In this document: positions 52,598 through 59,860 of the stretch, piece by piece
Layout: every line of letters starts with the position of its first letter
Position numbering within the stretch: position 1 is the stretch's first letter
Assembly (NCBI RefSeq): GCF_020037025.1
Contig: NZ_JAIQLH010000002.1
Span: 50,736 to 114,735 of the forward strand
DNA: 64,000 nucleotides
Direction of reading: 5' to 3'
Origin: Streptomyces huiliensis
GTDB lineage: Bacteria > Actinomycetota > Actinomycetes > Streptomycetales > Streptomycetaceae
The notes under the pieces: model-generated
Seen by the model: only the letters and a program-made list of their open reading frames with translations
What the model was told of the DNA's origin: nothing
Databases searched by the model: none
Position numbers and translations under genes: made by a program

Positions 52598-53704
52598 CTA
52601 CTTGAGGCCGGCGGCGTCGCAGGCGGACTTGTACTTGCTGGTGCAGATCTCCTGGAGGGTGAAGAAGCCCTCCTTGCCGACGTACTTCGGGAGGTCGGCC
52701 TTGGTGAGGGCGAAGGGGTCGACGATGATCGACGGGATCTTCTGCTCGCTGCCGCTGTCGACGGTGGTCTTGGCGACGCCGTCCAGCTTCTTGCCCTGCG
52801 CGAGCGCGACGGCCATGGTGGCCGCGGCCTCCGTCTCGGGTACGTACGGCTTGTAGACGCTCATGAACTGCTCGTCGGCGAGGATCCGCTGGACGGCGGA
52901 GAGCTCGGCGTCCTGGCCGGTGACCGGGGGAAGTTTGCCGAAGCCGGCGGCCTTGAGCGCGGTGATGATGCCGCCCGCCATACCGTCGTTCGCCGAGTAG
53001 ACGCCGACGATGTTCTCCTTGCCGAGCGAGGAGATCGCGCCCTTCATGTTCTCGTTGGCGTTCTCCGGCTTCCACTCCTTGGTGTCGTACTCCTTGCCGA
53101 CCTTCACCTTTCCGTCGAGCACGGAATGGGCGCCGTCCTTGTACATCTTGGCGTTGGGGTCGGTGACCGAGCCGTTCATCATCACGATCTGGCCCTTGCC
53201 GGCGTTGTCGCCGAGTTCCTTGAGCAGCGACTCGCCCTGGATCTTTCCGACCCGCTCGTTGTCGACGGAGGTGTAGGCGTCGACCGGGCCCTCGGCGAGC
53301 CGGTCGTAGGCGACGACGGGAATCCCCTTGTCATGCGCCTTCTTCACCGAGCTCGCTATCGACTTGGCGTCCACGGCGTCGACGATCAGCGCGTCGACCC
53401 GCTTGGTGATCATGGTGTCGACCTGCTGCTGCTGGACGGACGCGTCCTGCTTGGCGTTCTCGTAGAGGACGGTGGCGCTGGTGCCCGCCAATTCCTTGAT
53501 CTTCTTTTCGAGCAGCGGCTTGTCGAAACGCTCGTAACGCGCGGTCTGGTTCTCCGGAAGGAGCAGCCCGATGGTGAGCGACCCCTTCTTCTCCTTCTTG
53601 TCCCCGTTGTCGCCGGCCTGTTTGGCCTTGCCGCAGGCGGCGAGGGTGACGGCCGTCGACAAAGCGACGGCGGCCACCGCGGCGCGGCGCAGATGCGTGT
53701 TCAC
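52598..53704 (-). CDS. xylF: Sugar-binding lipoprotein (XylF type)
   Basis: A 368-residue periplasmic-binding-protein-like lipoprotein. The lipobox is LAAC (TAVTLAACGK), and the mature part shows GSLTIGLLLPENQTARYERFD, VDTMITKRVDALIVDAVDA, VAYDRLAEGPVDAYTSVDNE and VYSANDGMAGGIITALKAAG, typical of xylose-binding proteins. I chose the GTG at 53704 with GGGAGG 9 bases upstream over the ATG at 53725, whose coding would include that ribosome-binding site. It starts the three-gene transporter operon. Confidence 0.9.
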   Translation of the reverse strand: MNTHLRRAAVAAVALSTAVTLAACGKAKQAGDNGDKKEKKGSLTIGLLLPENQTARYERFDKPLLEKKIKELAGTSATVLYENAKQDASVQQQQVDTMITKRVDALIVDAVDAKSIASSVKKAHDKGIPVVAYDRLAEGPVDAYTSVDNERVGKIQGESLLKELGDNAGKGQIVMMNGSVTDPNAKMYKDGAHSVLDGKVKVGKEYDTKEWKPENANENMKGAISSLGKENIVGVYSANDGMAGGIITALKAAGFGKLPPVTGQDAELSAVQRILADEQFMSVYKPYVPETEAAATMAVALAQGKKLDGVAKTTVDSGSEQKIPSIIVDPFALTKADLPKYVGKEGFFTLQEICTSKYKSACDAAGLK

Positions 53705-53787
53705 GTACGGATACCTCCCTGACATGGCCGCGCCGTTGCGGCCGAGGTGAGCGGAAGTCAACTCGGACCGCAAAGGGGCGTCAAGAA

Positions 53788-53819
53788 GTTAATCCTTAAC
53801 GAGATGGCAACGATGCCAT
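53788..53819. promoter_or_regulatory. Candidate ROK (Rok7B7/XylR) operator upstream of xylF
   Basis: GTTAATCCTTAAC (53788-53800) is a perfect inverted repeat with a 3-base centre. It is followed by ATGGCAACGATGCCAT (53804-53819) with 6-bp arms around 4 bases. Both lie in an AT-rich patch 84 bases upstream of the xylF start and downstream of the ROK regulator gene. Confidence 0.5.
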
Positions 53820-53884
53820 GCGTTATGTGCGTGAACTCAAGAGGCGTGTTGCCCCGGCATCAAAAGACGGGGCGCGGAAAGGGA

Positions 53885-55087
53885 TCAGGCGCGCCCGGGC
53901 GCGTCCGCCGCCGGCACGCCGTCCAGCAGCGAGGAGTCGCCCATCTCACTGAGGACGAGGGCGAGCGCGCCGAGCACCTCCGCACGGCCGCCCAGGGCGC
54001 CCGGTACGACCTCCAACTGCCGTGCGGCGCTGGGGATCGCGTACCGTCCGACCGACTCCCGGATGGGCGCGAGGACGAGCTCCCCGGCCTCCGCGAGGTC
54101 CCCGCCGAGCACCACCCGGCTGGGGTTGAGCAGGTTGCACAGGCTGGCCACGCCGCTGCCGATGTGCCGGCCGACGTCCGCGATCACCCGGCGGCAGCCG
54201 GCGTCGCCGTCGCGGGCGAGCCGGACCATGCGTGGCGCGGTGAGGTCCGGGCCGTGGGCGGAGTGCAGCAGCGGCAGGACGTAGCGGTGGGCGGTGAAGG
54301 TCTCCAGGCAGCCGCGGTTGCCGCAGCGGCAGACGGGCCCGGACTCGTCCAGGGTGATGTGGCCGATCTCGCCCGCGGTGCCGCCGGGGCCCCGGTAGAT
54401 CTGTCCGTTGATCACCAGGCCGGCGCCGACGCCGCTGGCGACCTTGATGTACGCGAGGTCGGCGGCCCCGCGCCCGGCGCCCCAGACCAGCTCGCCGAGC
54501 GCGCCGAGGTTGGCGTCGTTGTCGACGTGGACCGGGACGTCGAGGCGGGCGGCGAGCTCGTCGCGCGGGTTGGTGCCGGCCCAGCCGGGCAGGATCGCGG
54601 TCGAGCCCAGTACGCCGGACTCGTCGATCGGCCCGGGGACGCCCAGGCCCACCCCGACGATCTTCCCGGGGTCGATGCCAGTGGCCGCGATCAGCGTCTT
54701 GACCAGGTACTCCGCCCGCTCCAGACCCTGGGCGGCGGAGGCGTCCACGTCCAGCGGCTCGGCCTCTTCGGCGAGCACCCGGTGGGCCAGGTTGCCGACG
54801 GCGACGCGCAGGTGGGTGTGGCCGAAGTCGACGCCGACGACGATCCCCGCGTCACCCGAGAGGGAGACACTGCGGGCCCGCCGGCCGCCGGAGGAGGTGG
54901 GGGTCACCTCGACGGTGCCGTTGTCCTTCAGCTCGCGGACGATGTTGGAGACGGTGGCCGCCGACAGCCCCGTGGACCGGGCGATCTCCGCCTGGGTGAG
55001 CGCCCCCGACCTGCGCACCGCGCGCACGACCCGCTCCAGGTTGGCCCGGTGCAGCGACGACTGCGACCCCGGAGTCTCCACGACCAT
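53885..55087 (-). CDS. rok7B7: ROK-family regulator, Rok7B7-like
   Basis: A 400-residue ROK repressor. The winged helix is at about residues 10-75 (LTQAEIARSTGLSAATVSNI), then the sugar-kinase-like domain with VVGVDFGHTHLRVAVG, VGVGLGVPGPIDES, VDNDANLGALGE and the zinc motif CRCGNRGCLETF. The ATG at 55087 was chosen; the frame upstream is a shadow. Location directly upstream of xylFGH-type genes and near ngcEFG matches the gene known in S. coelicolor as rok7B7 (SCO6008, from memory), which controls xylose transport and influences antibiotic production and glucose repression. Confidence 0.85.
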   Translation of the reverse strand: MVVETPGSQSSLHRANLERVVRAVRRSGALTQAEIARSTGLSAATVSNIVRELKDNGTVEVTPTSSGGRRARSVSLSGDAGIVVGVDFGHTHLRVAVGNLAHRVLAEEAEPLDVDASAAQGLERAEYLVKTLIAATGIDPGKIVGVGLGVPGPIDESGVLGSTAILPGWAGTNPRDELAARLDVPVHVDNDANLGALGELVWGAGRGAADLAYIKVASGVGAGLVINGQIYRGPGGTAGEIGHITLDESGPVCRCGNRGCLETFTAHRYVLPLLHSAHGPDLTAPRMVRLARDGDAGCRRVIADVGRHIGSGVASLCNLLNPSRVVLGGDLAEAGELVLAPIRESVGRYAIPSAARQLEVVPGALGGRAEVLGALALVLSEMGDSSLLDGVPAADAPGRA

Positions 55088-55319
55088 CCACTCCCGCCTC
55101 GTCGGTACGGCACGACCGCCGCCCCGGCCACCGGGCTGCGACAGTGGAGCCCGGCATCCGTACAACATCTGAACTCTAAGCTCAGCCGCACACCCGGGAG
55201 CACGTCAAGGCTCCGGACACCGCTACGGCGCCGGGCGGGGCCCTCCCATGGTACGGATCACCGTTCGGGAGCGGCCGGGGCGGCCGGTCTGGCGGGCTCG
55301 TCCACGGCGCCCCCCGCGT

Positions 55320-55757
55320 TCAACGCCGCTCGCGCCCCTTCCGCCGGCGGGAGAGCCGGTCCGCCGCGAGGGCGAGCGGCGGGGCGAGGAACATGAAGAA
55401 CCAGCTGCCGGTGGCGTAGCTGACGCCCGCGGCGGCGACGGCGGCGACGGGCATGCCGAGGAACGGGCCGGCGAGGCGGCCAGGACGGCCGGTGGTGTCC
55501 GGGGCGGCGGACCGGGCGGGGGCCGGGGAGAGGGAGGTGCCCGAGGCCGCGTCGACGAGGGTCGGGCGCGGCTCGGGCAGGTCCTTGAAGAGGGCCAGGA
55601 TGTCGGCCTGCGTACGGGCCTCGTTGAGGGCCTCGGCGCGCTCGCCGTACTCGTCGATGGTCAGCCGGCCCTGACGGCTGTGCGTGGTCAGAGCGTCGAG
55701 GGCTTCCTCGCGCTCGTCGTCGCCGATGCGGAGCGTGGTTCTGTCGAGCTGGGTCAC
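55320..55757 (-). CDS. DUF1707 domain membrane-associated protein
   Basis: A 145-residue protein with an N-terminal DUF1707 domain (LRIGDDEREEALDALTTHSR, GRLTIDEYGERAEALNEART) followed by a linker and one or two hydrophobic segments near residues 100-130. Such proteins are common in actinobacteria and of unknown function. Start ATG at 55757. Confidence 0.85.
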   Translation of the reverse strand: MTQLDRTTLRIGDDEREEALDALTTHSRQGRLTIDEYGERAEALNEARTQADILALFKDLPEPRPTLVDAASGTSLSPAPARSAAPDTTGRPGRLAGPFLGMPVAAVAAAGVSYATGSWFFMFLAPPLALAADRLSRRRKGRERR

Positions 55758-55821
55758 GCCCGTGATCGTATCGCCGGGTGGAACGGCCGGGTCCGGATGC
55801 CGACGGGCGGGGGCCCGGCGG

Positions 55822-56742
55822 CTACTTGAGCGCCCCGGCCGTCAGGCCGGACTGCACCTGCCGCTGGAAGACGATGTAGGCGGCGAGGACGGGCAGCATC
55901 GCGATCACCAGGCCCGCGAAGAGGCCCGACCAGTCCCCCTTGTACCGCTGGCTGGCCGCCAGCGCGACCAGGCCCTGCGGCAGCAGCTTCCTGTCGTCGT
56001 CGCCGACGTTGAGCACCGCCGGCAGCAGGTACTGGTTCCACTGGCCGAGGAAGTTGAAGATGCCCACGCTGATCAGGCCGGGCTTGGCCATCGGCAGCAT
56101 CACCTGGAAGAAGGTCCGGGTGTGCGACGCGCCGTCGATCATCGCCGCCTCCGCGACGGAACTGGGCAGCGTCCGGAAGAAACCGGTCAGGAAGAAGACG
56201 GTGAAGGGCAGCGAGTAGGCGATGTAGACGAGGATCAGCCCCTGGTACGTGTTGAGCAGCTGCATGTTCTTCATCACGAAGAACAGCGGCACCAGCGCCA
56301 GGATCACCGGGAAGCTCATCCCGCCCACGAACAGGTAGTAGACGAAGCGGTTGCCGGGAAAGTCGAAGCGGGCCAGGACGTAGGCCGCCATGGCGCCCAG
56401 CAGCATGGTGCCGAACAGCGAACCGGCCACCACGACGAGCGAGTTGAAGAAGTACTGGCTCATGTGCGCCTGGGACCACGCACGGCCCCAGGCCCCGAAG
56501 TCCGGGCTCTTCGGCAGCGCCCAGGGCGAGGAGAAGATCTCCTTGTCGCTCTTGAAGGCGCTCATCACCGCCCAGAGCAGCGGCAGGGTGACCATCAGGC
56601 CCCAGATGACGAGGACGCCGTGCGAGAAGACGTTCAGCACGCCGCCCTCGCGCTCGCCGCCCGCGCCCCGCGCCCGTCCCTCCGGCGGGGCGGCCGGCGC
56701 GGGGGCGTCCGGGCGGTCCGACGGCTCGGCTTGCACGGTCAC
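55822..56742 (-). CDS. ngcG: Carbohydrate ABC transporter permease (NgcG-like)
   Basis: A 306-residue CUT1-type permease with six helices and the EAA loop EAAMIDGASHTRTFFQVMLP, then PLAKP-like MAKPGLISVGIFNFLGQWNQ. A proline/alanine-rich cytoplasmic N-terminus of about 35 residues precedes helix 1. It follows the NgcF-like permease after 91 bases that contain GGAACGGAA-type short repeats. Partner of the binding protein at 57830. No ATPase gene is adjacent, as usual for Streptomyces CUT1 systems sharing the MsiK ATPase. Confidence 0.88.
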   Translation of the reverse strand: MTVQAEPSDRPDAPAPAAPPEGRARGAGGEREGGVLNVFSHGVLVIWGLMVTLPLLWAVMSAFKSDKEIFSSPWALPKSPDFGAWGRAWSQAHMSQYFFNSLVVVAGSLFGTMLLGAMAAYVLARFDFPGNRFVYYLFVGGMSFPVILALVPLFFVMKNMQLLNTYQGLILVYIAYSLPFTVFFLTGFFRTLPSSVAEAAMIDGASHTRTFFQVMLPMAKPGLISVGIFNFLGQWNQYLLPAVLNVGDDDRKLLPQGLVALAASQRYKGDWSGLFAGLVIAMLPVLAAYIVFQRQVQSGLTAGALK

Positions 56743-56833
56743 GGTGCCACCCCCGGGTGGTTGTGCGGACGGACGGTCGGGGCCACGGGCCGACGGAAGG
56801 AACGGAAGGAACGGAAGGAGGCGAACGCGCGCA

Positions 56834-57748
56834 TCAGTACTCCAGCCGTTCGCGCCGGCCGAGCTTCATCACGATGCCGGCGAAGACCATGGTGACGATC
56901 AGCAGCGCGACGCCCAGGGCGGTCGCGTAGCCGGCCTGCCCATCGGTGAACGCCTTGCTGTAGAGGTAGTAGGTGAGCAGTTCGGTGGAGTAGTCCGGGC
57001 CGGGTCCGTCCATCATGATCTGGACGACCGCGAAGCCGTCCAGGGCCATGATCCCCATGTAGACCCAGCCGGTCTGGACGGTGTCCCAGAGCAGCGGCAG
57101 GGTGATCCGGAAGAAGGTCTGGACCCGGTTGGCGCCGTCCAGCAGCGCGGCCTCGTAGAAGTCCTTGGGGATGGCGCTCATCCCGGCGGAGAACAGCACC
57201 ACGTAGAAGCCGACGTTGCTCCAGACCATCACCGCCATCACGCACCACAGCGCCAGGTCCGGATCGCCGAGCCAGTCGGGGCGGACGGAGTCCAGACCGA
57301 TCGCGTCGAGGAAGGAGTTGATCGCCCCGCTGTTGGGGTTGTAGGCGAACTTGAACAGCAGGGCGACGATGGCGATGGACAGCACCTGCGGGAAGAAGTA
57401 CACGATCTTGTAGAAGCCGGAGCCGCGGACGCCGGCCACCGCCGCGTTCTTCCGGCGGCGGCCGCCGACGTTGAGCATGAAGGCGAAGAACAGGCCGAGT
57501 CCCAGCGTCACCAAGGGCAGCAGGAGCAGCAGCAGGAGGTTGTGTCCCAGGGCCTTCCAGAACAGCTCGTCGTCCCAGAGGCGTTGGTAGTTCTTCAGCC
57601 CCGTCATCTTGAACTTCGAGCTCAGGCCGGTCCAGTTAGTGAAGGAGTAGTAGATGGCCTGGACGAACGGCGAGACGACGAAGATCCCGTAGATCGCCAG
57701 GGGGACGAGCAGGAACCCGGCGATGAAACGGTACTTACCGTGCTGCAT
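56834..57748 (-). CDS. ngcF: Carbohydrate ABC transporter permease (NgcF-like)
   Basis: A 304-residue CUT1 permease with six helices. The EAA motif is YEAALLDGANRVQTFFRITLP, and the N-terminal part reads FIAGFLLVPLAIYGIFVVSPFVQ. Located between the binding protein and the second permease, in the same direction. The spacer to ngcE holds three GATCTTCCGTGA-type imperfect repeats. Confidence 0.88.
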   Translation of the reverse strand: MQHGKYRFIAGFLLVPLAIYGIFVVSPFVQAIYYSFTNWTGLSSKFKMTGLKNYQRLWDDELFWKALGHNLLLLLLLPLVTLGLGLFFAFMLNVGGRRRKNAAVAGVRGSGFYKIVYFFPQVLSIAIVALLFKFAYNPNSGAINSFLDAIGLDSVRPDWLGDPDLALWCVMAVMVWSNVGFYVVLFSAGMSAIPKDFYEAALLDGANRVQTFFRITLPLLWDTVQTGWVYMGIMALDGFAVVQIMMDGPGPDYSTELLTYYLYSKAFTDGQAGYATALGVALLIVTMVFAGIVMKLGRRERLEY

Positions 57749-57829
57749 GACCTCGGACCCCGATCTTCCGTGATCTTCTTTGATCTTCCGTGACGGGTGC
57801 CGCCTTGGCGCGGGACGGTGCGGGACGGG

Positions 57830-59275
57830 CTACTTGTGCTTGTACTTCTTGACGGAGTCGTCCTTGCGGGTCTCGTCCGTGAACTTCTGGATCTTCTTAA
57901 TGGCCTCGTCGGGGGTGAGCCGGCCGGCCATCATCTCGCCGAGCGCGGCCTTGCCGATCTTCTCCTTCTGGAGCGAGACGTACCAGTCCTGGAGCCGGGG
58001 GTTGACGACGTTCCGGCCGGCCTTGCTCAGCGCCTCCTGGGACGAGGCCAGGCCGGGCGGCAGGGTGAGGCCCTCGGTGCCGCCGTTGAGGGAGGTGAGG
58101 GAGGAGACCGCCTTGATGAAGTTCTGCGTGGACTTCTTCCCCAGCATGATCCGCAGCAACTCCATGCCGCCCTGGGCGTTCTTGGCGTTCTTCGGCACGA
58201 TGAACGGCTCGCCGCCGGAGGCCCAGAGGGTGCCGAACGGCATCTTGTCGCTCTTGTCCAGGCTGGACGGGGCGCCGACGGCCATCTTGAAGTCGCTCGG
58301 CGTCATCTTCTTGGACTCGTTCTCCACCCAGGAGCCGTTCGGGATGAACAGCGCCTTGCCCTCGTTCCACGCCGTCTGCGACTGGATGTGGTCGAGGCCG
58401 GGGGTGCCCTGGAGGACGTACCCCTTCTTGTAGAGCTCGTAGTACGCCTCGAACGCGGCCTTGACGGCCGGGTGCTTCCAGGCGTCCGGCTCCAGGTTGT
58501 CGATGCGGTCCAGCACCTCGGTGCCGCCGATCTTGGCGATGAACGGGTAGAGGCTGAACGGGATGTAGTACGGGTGCTGGCCCGCGTATGTCCAGCCGGC
58601 GATGCCCTTCTTCTTCGCCTTCTCGCAGAGCTTGAGCATCTCGTCCCAGGTCTCCGGGTACTGGGCGTCGAGCTTCTCCAGGTTGGTCTTCGAGTACCAG
58701 ACGCCGTAGACGGTGTAGGCGTAGTAGAAGACCCACACCTCGTCCCCGTCGAACTGGCCCATCTCGACGACGCCCGGGCGGAGGGTGTCCCGGACCTTCT
58801 TCTTGGGGTCGTCGAGGGAGGGGGCGTCGAGGAGGGCGTTGAGGTCGGTGAGCTGCTTGAGGCCGACGAGGGTGCCCAGGTCCATCTGCTTGGCGCCGGA
58901 GTTGTCGATGAGGTCGGGCGGGGTGCCGCCGTTGAAGCGGGGCTGGATCTGCGGCGCGATGTCCTGGGTGCCGGTGTGCTTGATCTCGGCCTGCGGGTAC
59001 GCCTTCTTGTACTCGGCCTCCGCGTCCTTGGCGTACTGCTGGCCGAAGCCGCCGTCGAAGATGACGACGTCGAGCGGGGCCGAGGCGTTCACCTTCAGCG
59101 GCTTCATCTCGCCCGCGCCACCGCCGCCGCCGGCCGGCTTGTCGGGCTTGGCGTCATCGTCGTCGCCGCCGGCCGCGCAGGCGCTGAGGGTGCTCATCGC
59201 CGGTACGGCCACCAGGCCGAGCGCCGCGGCGCGCTTGATGAGGTCGCGCCGGCTGAATTCCGAGGTGGATCCCAT
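57830..59275 (-). CDS. ngcE: N-acetylglucosamine/chitobiose-binding lipoprotein (NgcE-like)
   Basis: A 481-residue solute-binding lipoprotein with a twin-arginine type leader (SRRDLIKRAAALGLVAVPAM) and lipobox-like LSAC near residue 33. The mature part shows LDVVIFDGGFGQQYAKDAE, PRFNGGTPPDLIDNSGA, VYGVWYSKTNLEKLDA, YPETWDEM and FIPNGSWVENESKKMTP, characteristic of the NgcE family that binds N-acetylglucosamine and diacetylchitobiose. The ATG at 59275 was chosen; the longer frame passes through the 18-bp tandem repeats. A promoter with a DasR-like site lies about 400 bases upstream. Confidence 0.87.
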   Translation of the reverse strand: MGSTSEFSRRDLIKRAAALGLVAVPAMSTLSACAAGGDDDDAKPDKPAGGGGGAGEMKPLKVNASAPLDVVIFDGGFGQQYAKDAEAEYKKAYPQAEIKHTGTQDIAPQIQPRFNGGTPPDLIDNSGAKQMDLGTLVGLKQLTDLNALLDAPSLDDPKKKVRDTLRPGVVEMGQFDGDEVWVFYYAYTVYGVWYSKTNLEKLDAQYPETWDEMLKLCEKAKKKGIAGWTYAGQHPYYIPFSLYPFIAKIGGTEVLDRIDNLEPDAWKHPAVKAAFEAYYELYKKGYVLQGTPGLDHIQSQTAWNEGKALFIPNGSWVENESKKMTPSDFKMAVGAPSSLDKSDKMPFGTLWASGGEPFIVPKNAKNAQGGMELLRIMLGKKSTQNFIKAVSSLTSLNGGTEGLTLPPGLASSQEALSKAGRNVVNPRLQDWYVSLQKEKIGKAALGEMMAGRLTPDEAIKKIQKFTDETRKDDSVKKYKHK

Positions 59276-59430
59276 GCTCAAGTCCTCGCCTTCTCCAGGA
59301 CTCAGGCGGTGTGGCGGTCTCCCCTGTGCAGTCGGCTCGACGAAGGGCACGACACCGCGGATCGGTCGAAGCTGGGCGTGCTGGATGTGCTGAGCGTGCT
59401 GGACATGGCCGGGTGCGCCGGACATGCCGG

Positions 59431-59556
59431 GTGTGCTGAACGTGCTGTGTGCGCTGAACGTGCTGCGTGTGCTGAACGTGCTGCGTGTGCTGAACGTGCT
59501 GCGTGTGCTGAACGTGCTGGGTGTGTTGAACGTGCTTGGCGTGCTGAGCGTGCTGG
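59431..59556. repeat. 18-bp tandem repeat array upstream of ngcE
   Basis: Seven consecutive 18-base units of the form GTGTGCTGAACGTGCTGC with one to five changes per unit, preceded by more diverged units back to about 59375. The array lies within the leader of the ngcE transcript. The reading frames through it are hexapeptide repeats without resemblance to proteins. Confidence 0.9.
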
Positions 59557-59667
59557 GTGTGCGCCGGGGAGGTGCCCGGGCGGAGCCGTCGGCTCGCTCC
59601 CTCGATGGGCCCCGGTTCCCCGGTTCCCCGGTTCCGCCACGGCGACGCGGGGTCGCCCCGGACGCCG

Positions 59668-59700
59668 ACAGGTATAGTCCACTTCTCACCAACTGGGCAA
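59668..59700 (-). promoter_or_regulatory. ngcE promoter with DasR-like site
   Basis: On the minus strand, TTGCCC (59695-59700) and TATACC (59671-59676) are separated by 18 bases. Overlapping the -10, AGTGGACTATACCTGT (59668-59683) agrees with the DasR dre consensus AGTGGTCTAGACCACT at 12 of 16 positions. DasR is the GntR-type repressor of GlcNAc and chitin uptake genes. Confidence 0.55.
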
Positions 59701-59779
59701 GATCGGAAGCGTCTTCGGCCGTCAGTCTTTCCCGAGTTGAGACCTCTCCGACACCGGGCGACACCAGCTCCGGGACCCT

Positions 59780-59810
59780 TGACACCACCAGAGCCTCACG
59801 CCCTACTTAA
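59780..59810 (+). promoter_or_regulatory. Candidate promoter of the GH92 gene
   Basis: TTGACA (59780-59785) and TACTTA (59805-59810) with a 19-base spacer, about 50 bases upstream of the start codon and immediately upstream of the LacI-type palindrome. Confidence 0.55.
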
Positions 59811-59827
59811 CAGAGCGCGATCCGGGT

Positions 59828-59839
59828 GACAACGTTGTC
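59828..59839. promoter_or_regulatory. LacI-type operator upstream of GH92 mannosidase
   Basis: GACAACGTTGTC is a perfect 12-base palindrome, extended as TGACAACGTTGTCCA, lying just past the expected transcription start and 22 bases upstream of the start codon. The central CG with symmetric arms is the LacI-family hallmark. Confidence 0.65.
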
Positions 59840-59860
59840 CACCCTCGGGAGAGGCAAGGG

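Noticed and set aside
59424..59810. Hexapeptide-repeat open frames (LNVLRV type) in the tandem array
   Set aside because: They arise from the 18-bp periodicity without stops and have no start context or similarity.
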